Shown here: piece by piece, positions 57,417 to 64,000 of the stretch | Layout: each line of letters begins with the position of its first letter | Numbering within the stretch: the first letter of the stretch is position 1 | Source: Amycolatopsis pretoriensis | GTDB taxonomy: Bacteria > Actinomycetota > Actinomycetes > Mycobacteriales > Pseudonocardiaceae | Assembly: GCF_900107925.1 (NCBI RefSeq) | Contig: NZ_FNUJ01000004.1 | Span: 124,001-188,000, forward strand | Length of the DNA stretch: 64,000 nt | Direction: 5' to 3' | The notes under the pieces: model-generated | The model's database searches: none | The model's input: the letters and a program-made list of their open reading frames with translations, nothing else | What the model was told of the DNA's origin: nothing | Made by a program: the position numbers and the translations under genes

Positions 57417-57502
57417 GCGTCCCCCACACGTCGTAGTGCCCGGCTCATCGCGCGCGCGTTAATGGCTGTTACCGGACCCCTCGCGCGTGCGAATCTGCGC
57501 GC

Positions 57503-57979
57503 ATGGTCCACGTGCGACGGCTGACTCCCGACGACGCCCGCGTGCTGCGCGAGATCCGGCTCCGCGCCCTCACGGAGACGCCCGAGAACTTCGGCTCGCT
57601 CGCCGCCGTCGAACGCGCCAAGCCGGACGACGAGTGGCGAGACTGGCTTCGCGACCGAGCCTGGTTCGCGGCTTTCGACGACGAGGACGTCGCCGTCGCG
57701 CTCGTCTGCGGCTGGCCCGCCGAACGGGAGTGGCTCGTCTTCTCGATGTGGGTTGCGCCACAAGCGCGCGGCCGCGGGGTCGCCGTCCGGCTCATGGACG
57801 CCGTTCGCGAAGCGGCCGAAGAAGCCGGCGCGGAAGCGATCGGTCTGCACGTCTTCGAGGGGAACGACCGCGCGCGGCGCGTCTACGAACGACTCGGGTT
57901 CGTCCACACCGGCGAGTCCGAAGTCATAGCCGGAAAAGGCAGACGTAACCGGATGCGGCTTGCGCTCACCCGGGAATGA
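57503..57979 (+). CDS. GNAT-family N-acetyltransferase
   Basis: This 158-residue single-domain acetyltransferase has the acetyl-CoA loop at APQARGRGVAVRLMD and a C-terminal NDRARRVYERLGFV helix-strand. The N-terminus (VHVRRLTPDDARVLREIRLRAL) is typical. The acceptor is unknown. It is transcribed divergently from the 36-residue membrane protein. Confidence 0.9.
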   Translation: MVHVRRLTPDDARVLREIRLRALTETPENFGSLAAVERAKPDDEWRDWLRDRAWFAAFDDEDVAVALVCGWPAEREWLVFSMWVAPQARGRGVAVRLMDAVREAAEEAGAEAIGLHVFEGNDRARRVYERLGFVHTGESEVIAGKGRRNRMRLALTRE

Positions 57980-58033
57980 CCACGACGCTCGGCACGTCGA
58001 AGTCTTGTGCAGGGCAACGAAAGGGAAACGCTC

Positions 58034-59113
58034 ATGGCACCGGTCCGGGTCGGCATCGTCGGGCTCAGCGCGAACGGCGGCTGGGCCGCCACCGCGCACG
58101 TGCCCGCGCTGGCCGCGGTGGAGGGCTACGAGCTCCGCGCGCTCAGCGGGAGCAGCGCCGACTCGGCGCGGGTGGCCGGCGAGAAGTACGGCGTCCCGCT
58201 GACCTTCGGTGACGCCGCCGAGCTGGCCGCGCACCCGGAGGTCGACCTGGTCGTCGTCGCCGTGAAGGTGTCCGAGCACCGGGCGCTGATCGAACCCGCG
58301 CTGGCCGCGGGCAAGCAGGTGCTCAGCGAGTGGCCGCTCGGCGCGAGCCTCGCCGACACCGAGGCGCTGGTCGAAGCCGCTCGCGGCAAGCAGACCGCGG
58401 TGGGCCTGCAGGGCCGGTCCGCGCCCGCGCTGCGCTACCTGCGCGACCTCATCAAGGACGGCTACGTCGGCCGCGTGCTCTCGACGTCGCTGATCGGTTC
58501 GGGCGGCAACTGGGGGCCGTCGGTCCGCGCTGGGCGCGACTACCAGCTGCACCCCGAAGGCGGGGCGACCATGCTGACGATCCCCTTCGCGCACACCGTC
58601 GACGCCTTCGACATGGTGCTCGGCCGCTTCGCCGAGCTGTCGGCGACGATGGCGACCGTCCGGTCGCGCGTGCGTGACGAGGTCACCGGTGACTCGGTCC
58701 CGATGACCGCGCCGGACCAGATCGCCGTCAACGGCGTGCTGAACGGCGGAGCGGTCGCTTCCCTGCACCTGCGCGGCGGGTCGTCGCCCGCCACGGACTT
58801 CCACTGGGAGATCAACGGCACCGAGGGCACCCTGGTCGTCACCGCCGCGGACCCGCTGTTCTGGATCGCGAAGCTGACCTTGCGCGGCAGCCGGACCGGC
58901 ACGCTCGAGAAGCTCACCGTGCCCGCCCGGTACGAGCTCCCGCAGCTGGCCGGGCGCAGCGCCGAGCCGTCGTACAACGTCGCGCACGCGTACGCGCGGC
59001 ACCTCAAGGGTGACCTGCCGGACTTCGCGCACGCCCTGCGCGTGCACCGCGTTCTCGACGCCGTCCAGCGGTCGGCCGACACGGGGACCCGGCTTCACCC
59101 GGACGCAGAGTAA
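58034..59113 (+). CDS. Gfo/Idh/MocA-family oxidoreductase
   Basis: This 359-residue protein has an N-terminal Rossmann fold with GIVGLSANGGWAATAHVPAL at about 7-26. The lysine-containing loop is KQVLSEWPLGASLADT, where the family often has EKP, so SEWPL is a variant. The C-terminal beta-sheet domain carries the PFAHTVDAFDMVLG segment with the probable catalytic His. It likely oxidises or reduces a sugar or related alcohol. AAAGGGAAA precedes ATG 58034. Confidence 0.9.
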   Translation: MAPVRVGIVGLSANGGWAATAHVPALAAVEGYELRALSGSSADSARVAGEKYGVPLTFGDAAELAAHPEVDLVVVAVKVSEHRALIEPALAAGKQVLSEWPLGASLADTEALVEAARGKQTAVGLQGRSAPALRYLRDLIKDGYVGRVLSTSLIGSGGNWGPSVRAGRDYQLHPEGGATMLTIPFAHTVDAFDMVLGRFAELSATMATVRSRVRDEVTGDSVPMTAPDQIAVNGVLNGGAVASLHLRGGSSPATDFHWEINGTEGTLVVTAADPLFWIAKLTLRGSRTGTLEKLTVPARYELPQLAGRSAEPSYNVAHAYARHLKGDLPDFAHALRVHRVLDAVQRSADTGTRLHPDAE

Positions 59114-59151
59114 CTGTTACCGGCGGTTGTAGATTTTCGCCCGGCGCGGAC

Positions 59152-59165
59152 CTACTCTCGGGTAA
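59152..59165. promoter_or_regulatory. Operator-like 14-mer at the start of an alpha/beta hydrolase gene
   Basis: CTACTCTCGGGTAA keeps the TAC-N6-GTA layout of the fadE5 and fadA2 sites, but its last base is the A of the start codon. It could also simply contain a -10 element (TACTCT). The match is weaker evidence than the other sites. Confidence 0.3.
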
Positions 59166-59944
59166 TGGACGACGTTGTCTTCGACCGCGCGGGCCGGGGC
59201 GAGCCGCTGGTGCTGATCCACGGCATCGGGCACCGCCGGCAAGCGTGGGCGCCGGTGTTCCCGCTGCTCACGCCGCATCGCGACGTCATCGCCGTGGACC
59301 TGCCGGGCTTCGGCGAGTCGCCCGAACCGTCGGGCGGATACGGCGTCGAGCCGGCGCTCGTGATGTTCAAGGAGCTGTTCACCGAGCTGGGTCTCGACCG
59401 GCCGCACGTCGCCGGCAACTCGCTCGGCGGCCTGCTGTCGCTCGCGCTCGGGCAGGCCGGGCTCGTCCGCAGCGTCACGGCGTTGTCGCCGGCCGGGCTG
59501 TGGAACCGCACGCAGAAGATGTACGCGATCGCCACGCTCAAAGCCCACCGCGCGCTCGCGCAACGCACGCCACCGCACGTCGTGCGCCGGATCGCCGCGA
59601 CCCCGGCCGGGCGCAAGGCGCTGACCGGGATGATCGTCGGGAGGCCGGCGCTGCTGACCCCGGACGACGTCGTCGCGGACGCCCACGCGCTCGCGACCGC
59701 GCCCGGCTTCGAGCCGACGGCCGCGCAGTCACGCGGCGACTTCCGCTTCACCGGCCCGGTCACCGGCGTCCCGGTGACGATCGCGTGGGCCCAGCACGAC
59801 CGGATCCTGGCCCGCCCCCGCGTCGCCGACCTGCGGAAGGTCGCTCCGAACGGGACGTTCCGGCTGTTGCCCGGCTGCGGGCACGTGCCGATGAACGACG
59901 ACCCGGCGCTCGTCGCCGACGTGCTGCTCGCAGGAAGCCGTTAG
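59165..59944 (+). CDS. Alpha/beta hydrolase
   Basis: This 259-residue protein has the oxyanion motif LIHGIGHRRQAW near 18-29, a nucleophile elbow GNSLGG around residue 84, an acid in AQHDRI and the catalytic His in GCGHVPMNDDP at the C-terminus. It would hydrolyse a small ester or lipid. No signal peptide is seen. Little or no leader separates a possible -10 from the ATG, so the transcript may be leaderless. Confidence 0.9.
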   Translation: MDDVVFDRAGRGEPLVLIHGIGHRRQAWAPVFPLLTPHRDVIAVDLPGFGESPEPSGGYGVEPALVMFKELFTELGLDRPHVAGNSLGGLLSLALGQAGLVRSVTALSPAGLWNRTQKMYAIATLKAHRALAQRTPPHVVRRIAATPAGRKALTGMIVGRPALLTPDDVVADAHALATAPGFEPTAAQSRGDFRFTGPVTGVPVTIAWAQHDRILARPRVADLRKVAPNGTFRLLPGCGHVPMNDDPALVADVLLAGSR

Positions 59945-60057
59945 GTGACATTCGCTTTACGTCCGTCTTTTGACCCTGGTAGGTGACTGCTCCGCGAGGC
60001 AGAATCCTCCGCCGTGCGCCCGTTGGGGACCTTGGGCGCGAATCGGAGGAAACACGC

Positions 60058-61752
60058 ATGAGGCTTTCAACCCGGCTCGCGGTGCTCGCCGCGGCCGCGC
60101 TGGCGACGACCGCGGTGACCACCGCGCCCGCGTCCGCGGGCCAGCGCCCGGACCCCACCACCGACGTCCGGATCATCGGGTTCAACGACCTGCACGGAAA
60201 CCTGGAGCCGCCGACCGGTTCCAGCGGCCGCGTCACGCAGTCCGACGGGACCACTGTGGACGCCGGCGGCGCCGCTTACCTGGCGACGCACGTGAAGCAG
60301 CTTCGCGCGCAGGTGCGCAACTCGTTCGTCGTCTCCGCCGGTGACAACGTCGGCGCGTCGCCGCTGACCTCGGCGCTGTTCCACGACGAGCCGACCATCG
60401 ACTTCCTGAACATGCTGGGCGTCAACGGCTCCGTCGTCGGCAACCACGAGTTCGACGAGGGCTACAAGGAACTGCAGCGCATGCAGTTCGGCGGCTGCCA
60501 CCCGACGGACGGTTGCCAGTTCGACAAGACGTTCAAGGGTGCGAACTTCCCGTTCCTCGGGTCCAATGTGTACTTCACCAACGGCCTGCCCGCGTTGTTG
60601 CCGTTCACCGTCAAGTTCGAGGGTGGCGTGCCGGTCGGCGTCATCGGCGCCACGCTGAAGGACCTGCCGTCGGTCGTCACGCCGGAGGCGATCAAGGGCC
60701 TCAAGTTCGGCGACGAGGTCGAAGCGATCAACCGCACCGCGAACCTGCTCGACTTCTTCGGCGTCAAGTCCCAGATCGTGCTGCTGCACCAGGGTGACAG
60801 CACCGAGCTCGAAGGCCCGAACGACTGCAAGGTGCTGCCGGGCCCGGCCACCGCGATCGCGAAGGCGGTGACCCCGAAGGTCGACGCGATCTTCACCGGG
60901 CACAGCCACCAGCAGTACAACTGCGTGATCAACGACCCGGCCGGCCAGCCGCGCACGGTGATCCAGGGCTCGTCGTTCGGCCGGCTGCTGTCGGTCGTCG
61001 ACCTCAAGATCAGCCTGAAGACGCGCGACGTCGTGCGGTCGCAGACGAAGGCGTTCAACGAGATCGTGACGCGGACGGTCACGCCGGACCCGGCGGTGGC
61101 GGCGCTCGTCGCCGACGCCGTCGCGAAGTCCGGCCCGATCGCGAACAAGCAGGTCGGCACCATCACCGCGGACCTGCCGGCGGCGGGCAACGCGGCCGGC
61201 GAGTCGCCGCTCGGCGACGTCATCGCCGACGCGCAGCTCGCGGGCACGCAGTCGAACAACGCGGTCATCGCGATGACCAACCCGGGCGGCATCCGCGCCG
61301 ACCTGACGTACGCGTCGTCGCCGGCCGGTGAAGGCGACGGCGTGGTCACCTACGGCGAAGCGTTCAAGGTCCAGCCGTTCTCGAACATCATGCAGACGAT
61401 CACGCTGACCGGCGCGAACCTGAAGAACGTGCTGGAGCAGCAGTGGGCGCCGGGTGTGAACCCGAAGTTCCTGCAGATCTCGAGCTCGCTGCACTACAGC
61501 TACTCGGCGTCCGCGCCGCAGGGCTCGCGGGTCTCGAACATCATGGTGAACGGCACGCCGGTCGACCCGGCGGCGACGTTCCGCGTGTCGGTGAACAACT
61601 TCCTCGCCGCCGGCGGGGACGGCTTCACCGAGTTCACCAAGGGCACGAACCTGGCCGGCGGACCGGTGGACCTGGACGCGCTCGTCGCGTACCTGGGCAC
61701 CCACCCGAACCAGGCCCCGCCCGCGGCGGACCGGATCACCCGCCTGCCGTAG
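60058..61752 (+). CDS. Secreted bifunctional metallophosphatase / 5'-nucleotidase (UshA-like)
   Basis: The 564-residue exported enzyme releases phosphate from nucleotides. The signal peptide is at 1-35 (ending APASAGQ). Metal ligands lie in the first domain: GFNDLHGNLE, SAGDNVGASP, VGNHEFDEG and GHSHQQ. The C-terminal nucleotide-binding domain has TNPGGIRADL and NFLAAGGDGF. GGAGGAAA precedes ATG 60058. It probably scavenges phosphate outside the cell. I see no clear Pho box. Confidence 0.93.
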   Translation: MRLSTRLAVLAAAALATTAVTTAPASAGQRPDPTTDVRIIGFNDLHGNLEPPTGSSGRVTQSDGTTVDAGGAAYLATHVKQLRAQVRNSFVVSAGDNVGASPLTSALFHDEPTIDFLNMLGVNGSVVGNHEFDEGYKELQRMQFGGCHPTDGCQFDKTFKGANFPFLGSNVYFTNGLPALLPFTVKFEGGVPVGVIGATLKDLPSVVTPEAIKGLKFGDEVEAINRTANLLDFFGVKSQIVLLHQGDSTELEGPNDCKVLPGPATAIAKAVTPKVDAIFTGHSHQQYNCVINDPAGQPRTVIQGSSFGRLLSVVDLKISLKTRDVVRSQTKAFNEIVTRTVTPDPAVAALVADAVAKSGPIANKQVGTITADLPAAGNAAGESPLGDVIADAQLAGTQSNNAVIAMTNPGGIRADLTYASSPAGEGDGVVTYGEAFKVQPFSNIMQTITLTGANLKNVLEQQWAPGVNPKFLQISSSLHYSYSASAPQGSRVSNIMVNGTPVDPAATFRVSVNNFLAAGGDGFTEFTKGTNLAGGPVDLDALVAYLGTHPNQAPPAADRITRLP

Positions 61753-61790
61753 TTCCCGTTTTTGCAAGACGCCGGGTCGACAATGGATCC

Positions 61791-62117
61791 ATGACGACCT
61801 GGGAAGACGTCGTACGCCTGGCCTCGGGACTCCCCGAGGTCGAGGCGTCGACCTGGTACCGCACGCCCGCGCTGAAGGTGGCGGGCAAGGGGTTCGCGCG
61901 GCTGCGCACCGAGGCCGAGGGCGGCCTGGTCGTGATGTGCGGGCTCGACGAGAAGGCCGCGTTGCTGGACTCCGGCGACGCGGCCTTCTTCACGACCCCG
62001 CACTACGACGGGCACGGCTCGATCATCGTCGACCTGGCTCGCGTGGAGATCGATCAGCTGCGCGAGCTGCTCGAAGAGGCGTGGCGGCGGAAGGCGCCGC
62101 CCCGGCTCACCAGGTGA
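61791..62117 (+). CDS. MmcQ/YjbR-family protein
   Basis: This 108-residue protein is of the YjbR fold: WEDVVRLASGLPEVEASTWYRTPALKVAGKGFARL and later EIDQLRELLEEAWRRKAP, read as separate segments. Family members are described as DNA-binding by fold, but the function is unproven. Its last 11 bases overlap the convergent GNAT gene. Confidence 0.85.
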   Translation: MTTWEDVVRLASGLPEVEASTWYRTPALKVAGKGFARLRTEAEGGLVVMCGLDEKAALLDSGDAAFFTTPHYDGHGSIIVDLARVEIDQLRELLEEAWRRKAPPRLTR

Positions 62118-62643
62118 GTTCGCCCTTGAGCATGCTCATCAGGATCATGTCGTGGCGCTCGCCGTTCTCGCCGACGAAGGACTCGCGGTGCCGGCCCTCT
62201 TCCACGAACCCGATCTTGCGGTAGACGTGCCGGGCGACCTCGTTTTCGGCGACGACCCAGAGCGACACCTGGTGCAGGCGCATGTTGTTGAAGCCGTAGC
62301 GGCACATCAGGCGCAGCGCTTCGGTGCCGTAGCCGCCGCCCGCGCGATACTCGGCGTCGCCGATGTAGACGTCCAGGTAGGCCTCGCCGACCTCGGGCTC
62401 GGCGTCGCGCAGGTCGATGACGCCGATGAGCTTCCGCTCGGCTTTGGCCTCGATGCCGAGGACGACCTTTTCGTACGTGTTGACCGCTCGCTCCTCGCAG
62501 CGCTTGCGCACCTGGGCCAGCGAAAGCGGGTGGTCGTTCTCCATCCAGCGGCCGACCTCGGGGTCGGTGACGAACGCGTGGATCCGCTCGGCGTCCTCCG
62601 GTTCGAGCGCACGCAGCCGGACGAGCTCCCCCTCGAGCAGCAT
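62107..62643 (-). CDS. RimJ/RimL-type GNAT acetyltransferase
   Basis: The 178-residue protein starts LLEGELVRLRALEPEDAERI, has GGGYGTEALRLMCRYGF as the acetyl-CoA motif and NEVARHVYRKIGFVEEG near the end. It belongs to the group acetylating protein N-termini, antibiotics or small amines. The acceptor is unknown. Confidence 0.9.
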   Translation of the reverse strand: MLLEGELVRLRALEPEDAERIHAFVTDPEVGRWMENDHPLSLAQVRKRCEERAVNTYEKVVLGIEAKAERKLIGVIDLRDAEPEVGEAYLDVYIGDAEYRAGGGYGTEALRLMCRYGFNNMRLHQVSLWVVAENEVARHVYRKIGFVEEGRHRESFVGENGERHDMILMSMLKGELTW

Positions 62644-62651
62644 TTCTCCCC

Positions 62652-63029
62652 CTAGTCCCGCTTCAGCAGCAGGAAGTCGTGGACGTTCAGCAGGCCGAGG
62701 AACTGGCGCACGGGCGTCGGCATCGCTCGGCGTGATTCATCATGCACGAGCTCGGGCGAGTGCACGCGGTAATTTCTCCGCTGGGTGATGATGGTGCAAC
62801 TCTCCGCGGCCATGACGTTCTTCACCCAGTCGGTGTCCGGGCCGTAGGTGAGCGCGACGACGAAGCCGTCTCCGGTGCGGAAGACGTTCAGCGGCGTGCG
62901 GTACTCCTTGCCGGACTTTCGTCCTTTGTGGACGAGCAGGCCGAAGCCCGGCGCCCAGTTCACGAAGTACTTGTTGATCCGGTTGGTCACCACGCGGTTG
63001 AAGCGGGCGAGTCCCTTGGGCAGCACCAT
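62652..63029 (-). CDS. Deazaflavin (F420)-dependent nitroreductase-family protein
   Basis: This 125-residue split-barrel protein has the segments LLVHKGRKSGKEYRTPLNVF, VVALTYGPDTDWVKNVMAA and TIITQRRNYRVHSPELV, which mark the Ddn-like family that uses cofactor F420. The start at 63029 has a TATTAT -10-like element close upstream and no clear ribosome site, so the mRNA may be leaderless. The GNAT gene follows eight bases after its stop, so they are probably cotranscribed. Confidence 0.88.
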   Translation of the reverse strand: MVLPKGLARFNRVVTNRINKYFVNWAPGFGLLVHKGRKSGKEYRTPLNVFRTGDGFVVALTYGPDTDWVKNVMAAESCTIITQRRNYRVHSPELVHDESRRAMPTPVRQFLGLLNVHDFLLLKRD

Positions 63030-63117
63030 GAGGCCGATAATATCAACGTGCGATGAATTTATCGAACGGGTGACCCCGGCTCGTGGGGTGTGCCGCCGCG
63101 ATGGTGGGATATGGCGC

Positions 63118-63768
63118 ATGTCGACCGAATGGCCGCTGCGCCAGGACCCGGAAGGGCCGGTCATCATCGCACTGGCCCTGGTGAACGACCCGGACGCGCT
63201 GGGCTTCGTCGTGCTGGACGACGAGGACGACTGGTTCATCAGCGACGGCACCGAGCTGTCCGACGACGTGCTGGTCAACCGCGAGAGCTTCCGGAAGATG
63301 TCGCTGCGAGAGGCGGTGGAGCTGTTGCCGCAGCTGACCGCGCTCGCCGGCTTGCCGACGGGAATGGCCGCGGACTGGGACCCCGAGCGCCGCACGTGGC
63401 TGCTGTCGTCGGTGACCGGTTCCGACGACGAGGACGAGGACATCCGCCTGCTGAACCAGCGCCGCGCGGCGTGGAAGTTCGAAGGTTCGCCGGACGACGA
63501 GGCGCAGATCAGCACGGGTCTGACGGAGATCCCGACGGGCCCTGACGCCCCGTCCCGCGCGGTCCGCCAAGTGGTCCGCGAGCAGGACGGAACGTGGCTG
63601 TTCGTCGGCTTCGAGGTCCCCGAGGCGGAGGACTTCGAGGTCGAGGGGCTGGAACTGGAGCACGTCGCGGGGCTGTACCCGGACGTCCGCACGGTGCTGA
63701 AGGCCGCACCGGGCCAGGTGTACGACCGGGCGACGCCGGACGCCGAGTGGGAGCTCGTCGAGGGTTAG
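63118..63768 (+). CDS. Acidic protein of unknown function
   Basis: The 216-residue cytoplasmic protein is rich in Asp and Glu (FVVLDDEDDWFISDGTELSDD, SDDEDEDIRLL). It has alternating strands and a regular repeat of DxExWxL-type segments near the end (ATPDAEWELVEG). I recognise no family with confidence. The ATG at 63118 is the best start because the longer frame upstream overlaps the divergent F420 gene. The stop overlaps the convergent P450 end by three bases. Confidence 0.65.
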   Translation: MSTEWPLRQDPEGPVIIALALVNDPDALGFVVLDDEDDWFISDGTELSDDVLVNRESFRKMSLREAVELLPQLTALAGLPTGMAADWDPERRTWLLSSVTGSDDEDEDIRLLNQRRAAWKFEGSPDDEAQISTGLTEIPTGPDAPSRAVRQVVREQDGTWLFVGFEVPEAEDFEVEGLELEHVAGLYPDVRTVLKAAPGQVYDRATPDAEWELVEG

Positions 63769-64000
63769 ACCTCGACCGGCAGGTGGAAGGAGCCCACGCG
63801 TGATCGGGCTCGGCCACCAGCGGAGTTCCCGTTCCGGTGCAGCGAGCCGAGCGGCCGGCAGCCGGCGGAGCACGGTTTCGAAGGCGACGTCGGCCTGCAA
63901 CCGGGCCAGCGCGGCGCCGATGCAGAGGTGCGGCCCGGCGCCGAACGCGAGGTGCCGACGGTCGGAGCCGCGTTGCCCCGACTGTAACGCGTCGGGCTTT
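63765..64000 (-). CDS. Cytochrome P450, C-terminal end (window edge; apparent 1-base frameshift)
   Basis: The minus strand encodes the heme-binding loop HLAFGAGPHLCIGAALARLQ (Cys is the heme ligand) and the terminal ELRWWPSPITRG of a P450. After that point the frame stays open into the neighbour, whereas the next frame gives SFHLPVEV and a stop at 63765, just where a P450 should end. Removing one G from the GGG run (plus-strand CCC at 63793-63795) restores a normal C-terminus. It is either a sequencing error or a real frameshift. Substrate and partners are outside the window. Confidence 0.75.
   Translation of the reverse strand, partial: SPTRYSRGNAAPTVGTSRSAPGRTSASAPRWPGCRPTSPSKPCSAGCRPLGSLHRNGNSAGGRARSRVGSFHLPVEV

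Noticed and set aside
63765..64000. Edge of a secondary-metabolite gene cluster
   Set aside because: One P450 end alone is not evidence; no synthase or other pathway gene lies in the window.

Overview
This window is high-GC actinomycete DNA. GTG starts, four-base start/stop overlaps, many TetR-type regulators, and the gene content (a fadA2/fabG4/htdX block laid out as in mycobacteria, branched-chain keto-acid dehydrogenase, SCP2 proteins, VanW) fit a Pseudonocardiaceae chromosome, most likely Amycolatopsis-like. That placement is inferred from gene content and style, not from a marker gene. No rRNA, tRNA, CRISPR array or insertion sequence was recognised.

Layout. 1-8.2 kb: end of a GNAT gene with an XRE regulator, a secreted Tap-type hydrolase, a DUF3311/sodium-solute symporter pair, a ceramidase-like membrane protein, an AhpD-like enzyme, a MarR-GNAT fusion, a 49-residue protein, and an orphan AAA ATPase. 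8.3-16.0 kb: a MerR-TipAS regulator, a DoxX protein, then a lipid block (thiolase FadA2 divergent from FabG4-HtdX, a TetR regulator, two tandem SCP2 proteins). 16.0-23.4 kb: a probable acquired island. It has small basic ORFs, an HTH protein, then an HNH-like protein, a ParB/Srx-like protein and a divergent SNF2 helicase in one run, followed by a convergent C5-cytosine methyltransferase and a divergent Vsr nuclease. This five-gene set looks like a non-canonical restriction/anti-phage system and is the best candidate for something undescribed.

23.5-38.5 kb: FxsA, a pentapeptide-repeat membrane protein, TetR plus ABC exporter, the three-gene BCKDH operon (E1a-E1b-E2), an M20 peptidase, a TetR/saccharopine-dehydrogenase-like pair sharing a striking double operator, and an ATP-grasp/alpha-E/transglutaminase operon. 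38.5-52.7 kb: a polar amino-acid ABC transporter, a 770-residue beta-helix-like membrane protein, an SMI1-like protein, an NHL-thioredoxin protein, a stand-alone GroES, VanW, an XRE-LRR operon divergent from an MFS exporter, and two GlsB/YeaQ membrane proteins. 52.7-64 kb: FadE5-type acyl-CoA dehydrogenase, a LuxR-type regulator, Mug glycosylase, VanZ, small membrane proteins, GNATs, an oxidoreductase, hydrolases, a secreted 5'-nucleotidase, and the end of a P450 that seems to carry a one-base frameshift.

How parts connect. FadA2, FabG4, HtdX and FadE5 are linked in mycobacteria. Here FadE5 lies about 41 kb away, yet its promoter carries two copies of the same palindromic 14-mer (roughly YTACTCGCGGGTAR) that sits between fadA2 and fabG4 and between the TetR gene and the SCP2 gene. 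This suggests one dispersed fatty-acid regulon. Many convergent gene pairs are closed by strong hairpins, and several regulator genes have clear palindromes in front of them.
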